DNA of 7,798 nucleotides. Source: Methanobacteriaceae archaeon. Its GTDB lineage: Archaea; Methanobacteriota; Methanobacteria; Methanobacteriales; Methanobacteriaceae. The DNA lies in the NCBI GenBank assembly GCA_030681145.1, contig JAUXXK010000302.1, positions 1-7,798 of the forward strand, given 5' to 3'. A program made the translations under genes and the position numbers. How positions within the stretch are numbered: the stretch's first letter is position 1; the number at the start of each line of letters is the position of its first letter. Under the pieces are notes generated by a model, which made no database searches, was not told where the DNA came from, and worked only from the letters and a program-made list of their open reading frames with translations. This document shows, piece after piece, positions 6,139-7,798 of this stretch.

Positions 6139-6738
6139 TTAAGATTTAGATTCAACAGCATCTTTAAAAGTTTCCAGCTTTTTTTTAAACCCGGACTCAA
6201 TAAGGATATTTTTTACTTCATTAAGGGAATTTCCTTTAAGATTGTAGTCATCCAGGCCTAATTCTTCCCGTATATCCTCTAAATTTAATTTTAACTGGAG
6301 ATAATCTTCACCAAAATCTTTTACCAATTCATCAAAAAAGTCGCTGGGTATGGATCCCACACCAAAATCCATGTAACTGTAACCGTATGCTAAAAATTCA
6401 TATATTCTCTGTGATTTTCCTCCTTTAAGGAGTACTTTTTGTCTTAATATCTGGTTAACCTGGCAGGGGCTGTTATTAACCGGGCAATTGCTTTGGCAGG
6501 TGTAACAGTAAAAGCAGTTCCATATATCAGGATTATCCAAGATTTCATGATTATCATCCAAAACCATTTTAACCATTTCTCTTGGATCATATTCACTATG
6601 TCTAGTAGCAGGACAATTTGAAGTGCACAGGCCACACTGCATACATCTTTTCAGGCCAATGTCAGCAGAAGCTCTGTAATCATTTTTAATTACTTCTACC
6701 ATTTCCTTGGAACCATGATCCATTCCTTTTTTTAACAT
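6139..6738 (-). CDS. hdrC: HdrC, ferredoxin-like subunit of heterodisulfide reductase
   Basis: HdrC relays electrons from HdrA to HdrB in the cytoplasmic complex. The 199-residue protein has two classic [4Fe-4S] motifs: Cys32, 35, 38, 42 (CMQCGLCTSNCP) and Cys75, 78, 81, 85 (CFYCYTCQSNCP), followed by a Pro-rich turn (VNNSPCQVNQILRQK) and a helical C-terminal part (about 100-199) that fits the HdrB-binding region. The family is usually about 185 residues, so this is full length. The ATG at 6738 is chosen because GAGGTAA stands five bases upstream; a second ATG five codons in has no proper site. It follows the thiF-like gene by 125 bp that include tandem repeats. All eight cluster cysteines are present, in contrast to the altered HdrA tail and HdrB. 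Confidence 0.94.
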   Translation of the reverse strand: MLKKGMDHGSKEMVEVIKNDYRASADIGLKRCMQCGLCTSNCPATRHSEYDPREMVKMVLDDNHEILDNPDIWNCFYCYTCQSNCPVNNSPCQVNQILRQKVLLKGGKSQRIYEFLAYGYSYMDFGVGSIPSDFFDELVKDFGEDYLQLKLNLEDIREELGLDDYNLKGNSLNEVKNILIESGFKKKLETFKDAVESKS

Positions 6739-6743
6739 CTTTT

Positions 6744-6750
6744 TTACCTC
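6744..6750 (-). promoter_or_regulatory. Ribosome binding site of hdrC
   Basis: GAGGTAA on the minus strand, five bases before the ATG, is a good Shine-Dalgarno match and decides the start. Confidence 0.7.
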
Positions 6751-6792
6751 AGATATTTTAGAGTGAGAGTGCGTTTTAATAATAATTTGGGT

Positions 6793-6890
6793 TAATTATG
6801 TCCCTATATATCTAGCATATAAAGAGTAATTATGTCCCTATATATCTAGCATATAAAGAGTAATTATGTCCCTATATATCTAGCATATAA
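6793..6890. repeat. 34-bp tandem repeat, 2.9 copies, from the 3' end of the thiF-like gene
   Basis: A 34-base unit beginning TAATTATGTCCCTATATATC on the plus strand is repeated at 6793-6826 and 6827-6860 without a mismatch, and its first 30 bases again at 6861-6890. On the minus strand the third copy is coding: it holds the last codons (LYARYIGT) and the stop of the thiF-like gene. The other two copies lie past the stop. Each unit has only a weak A-T stem (TATAT/ATATA), so it is not an obvious terminator. There are no spacers, so it is not a CRISPR array. Confidence 0.95.
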
Positions 6891-7798
6891 TGATTTGGCC
6901 ATATTTACATCATTAGTTCCCTTTATAATAGCCCTGGCATCCCTAAATACAGATATTTCATAATCTTCTATTTTAAATAGTAGTAAGAAATCTGATGATT
7001 TTACTTTTCCCAGTTTTTCCAGATTATTAGATAGATCCATTAATGAAATTTCTTTTGGTCTGGCAGGGGTAATTTGTACTGCGTTTCTTCCACAAAGTGA
7101 TGTTATTGTTTCTTTGTCTTCTGCTTCCAGAAACTTGAAGTTTTTCTCACCACAACAAATACATTCTTCCACTTTTTTTACCACAATATGGTCAATGGAA
7201 TTATCCCATGCATCATAAACAATTAGTTTACCTTCAATATCAACTTTTCCCTCATCATCATTATCTTTTTCAGAAGATTTTGAGTAAACACCCAGAAGTA
7301 TCTTTAGAGCTTCTGTGCTTTCCATTGACCCCATTATAGATGTAACTGTGTTTAAAACTCCTAGGGTGTCACAAGTCGGTAATGAACCGGCCTGAGGAAT
7401 ATTTGGATATAAACATCTCAAACAAGGCCCATCGGGAATTAAATTCATAATCATGCCTGATGTTCCGATGGCTCCAGTGTAAATCCATGGTATTCCTTTT
7501 TGAACACATATATCATTAACCAGCATACGGGTTTGAATATTATCCGTGGCATCTATAACTACATCAGCATTATTTAATATTTCCTGAATATTAGTATGAT
7601 TTAGGTCCGCCACCAGAGGTTCTACTTCAATTTCAGAATTGATAGATTTCAATTTTTGGGCAGCGGCCAGTGCTTTGGGTTCTCCCACATCTTTTTCATC
7701 AAAAAGCATCTGCCTTTGGAGATTGCTGAGTTCTACAAAATCCCTATCAATTATAATGATATGACCTACACCTGCACGGGCCAGATTATTAGCAGCCA
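6864..7798 (-). CDS. ThiF/MoeB/HesA-family E1-like adenylyltransferase, 5' end missing
   Basis: Such enzymes adenylate the C-terminal glycine of a ubiquitin-like sulfur carrier (ThiS, MoaD or SAMP type) for thiamine, molybdopterin or thio-tRNA synthesis. The frame is open at the right edge, and the ATG at 7709 is internal: 29 more residues precede it, including the family motif DRDFVELSNLQRQ. In window numbering (310 residues) one sees GEPKA with the ATP-site Lys, DATDN, a zinc CxxC (CLRC, Cys125 and Cys128), a candidate catalytic Cys142 (PTCDTLGVL), MGSMESTEALKILLG, a second zinc CxxC (within CICC, Cys212 and Cys215), and a C-terminal domain ending in SLYARYIGT. There is no rhodanese domain. 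Only the N-terminal Gly-rich ATP loop is cut off. Which carrier it serves cannot be decided. It may share a transcript with hdrC, but a functional link is unproven. Confidence 0.9.
   Translation of the reverse strand, partial: AANNLARAGVGHIIIIDRDFVELSNLQRQMLFDEKDVGEPKALAAAQKLKSINSEIEVEPLVADLNHTNIQEILNNADVVIDATDNIQTRMLVNDICVQKGIPWIYTGAIGTSGMIMNLIPDGPCLRCLYPNIPQAGSLPTCDTLGVLNTVTSIMGSMESTEALKILLGVYSKSSEKDNDDEGKVDIEGKLIVYDAWDNSIDHIVVKKVEECICCGEKNFKFLEAEDKETITSLCGRNAVQITPARPKEISLMDLSNNLEKLGKVKSSDFLLLFKIEDYEISVFRDARAIIKGTNDVNMAKSLYARYIGT

Noticed and set aside
6793..6890. CRISPR array or attachment site
   Set aside because: The copies are directly adjacent with no spacers, and no cas or integrase gene is nearby. 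One copy is the 3' end of a protein gene.
6864..7709. thiF-like gene starting at the ATG at 7709
   Set aside because: The frame continues in coding sense to the window edge and includes the conserved VELSNLQRQ motif, so this ATG is internal.

Overview
The window looks like chromosome of a hydrogenotrophic, AT-rich methanogenic archaeon, most likely of the order Methanobacteriales (Methanobacterium-like). The reasons are a complete set of cytoplasmic heterodisulfide reductase genes (hdrC, hdrB, hdrA), a small MTH865-family protein known from that order, archaeal-style promoters and T-tract terminators, and strong Shine-Dalgarno sites of the AGGAGG/GAGGT type. Genus and species cannot be fixed from this sequence alone.

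Left part (1-2400). A 5'-truncated NudC-like Nudix hydrolase (+) converges on a small MTH865-family gene (-), which ends in a hairpin followed by a T10 tract. A 150-bp divergent intergenic region follows, with four AATATAC-type repeats, a 12-bp palindrome and a second inverted repeat. It separates MTH865 from a two-gene plus-strand unit: a winged-helix regulator with four cysteines in its N-terminal half, and a 142-residue protein of unknown function carrying a CxxC pair.

Right part (2400-7798). All genes are on the minus strand and are transcribed from right to left: an E1-like ThiF/MoeB/HesA adenylyltransferase (cut by the window edge), hdrC, hdrB, hdrA. A 34-bp sequence that forms the 3' end of the thiF-like gene is repeated in tandem two more times just downstream. 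hdrC and hdrB are separated by 281 bp of very AT-rich DNA holding a 21/22-bp imperfect direct repeat, so hdrBA may have its own promoter. hdrB and hdrA are 65 bp apart if hdrA starts at its first ATG.

How they work together. HdrC (two [4Fe-4S] ferredoxin sites) should pass electrons to HdrB (CCG-domain noncubane clusters, the disulfide-reducing site), both docked on HdrA (FAD, flavin-based electron bifurcation). This HdrA is not the ordinary ~655-residue form. It has a C-terminal MvhD-like domain, as in HdrA2-type fusions, but nearly all cysteines that would hold the MvhD [2Fe-2S] cluster are gone. HdrB also lacks one of the five cysteines of its second CCG motif (TC in place of CC). The most interesting reading is that this is a divergent, second Hdr complex with altered electron entry and perhaps a different disulfide substrate or donor. 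No hydrogenase, formate dehydrogenase or F420 oxidoreductase gene is visible to show which donor it uses.
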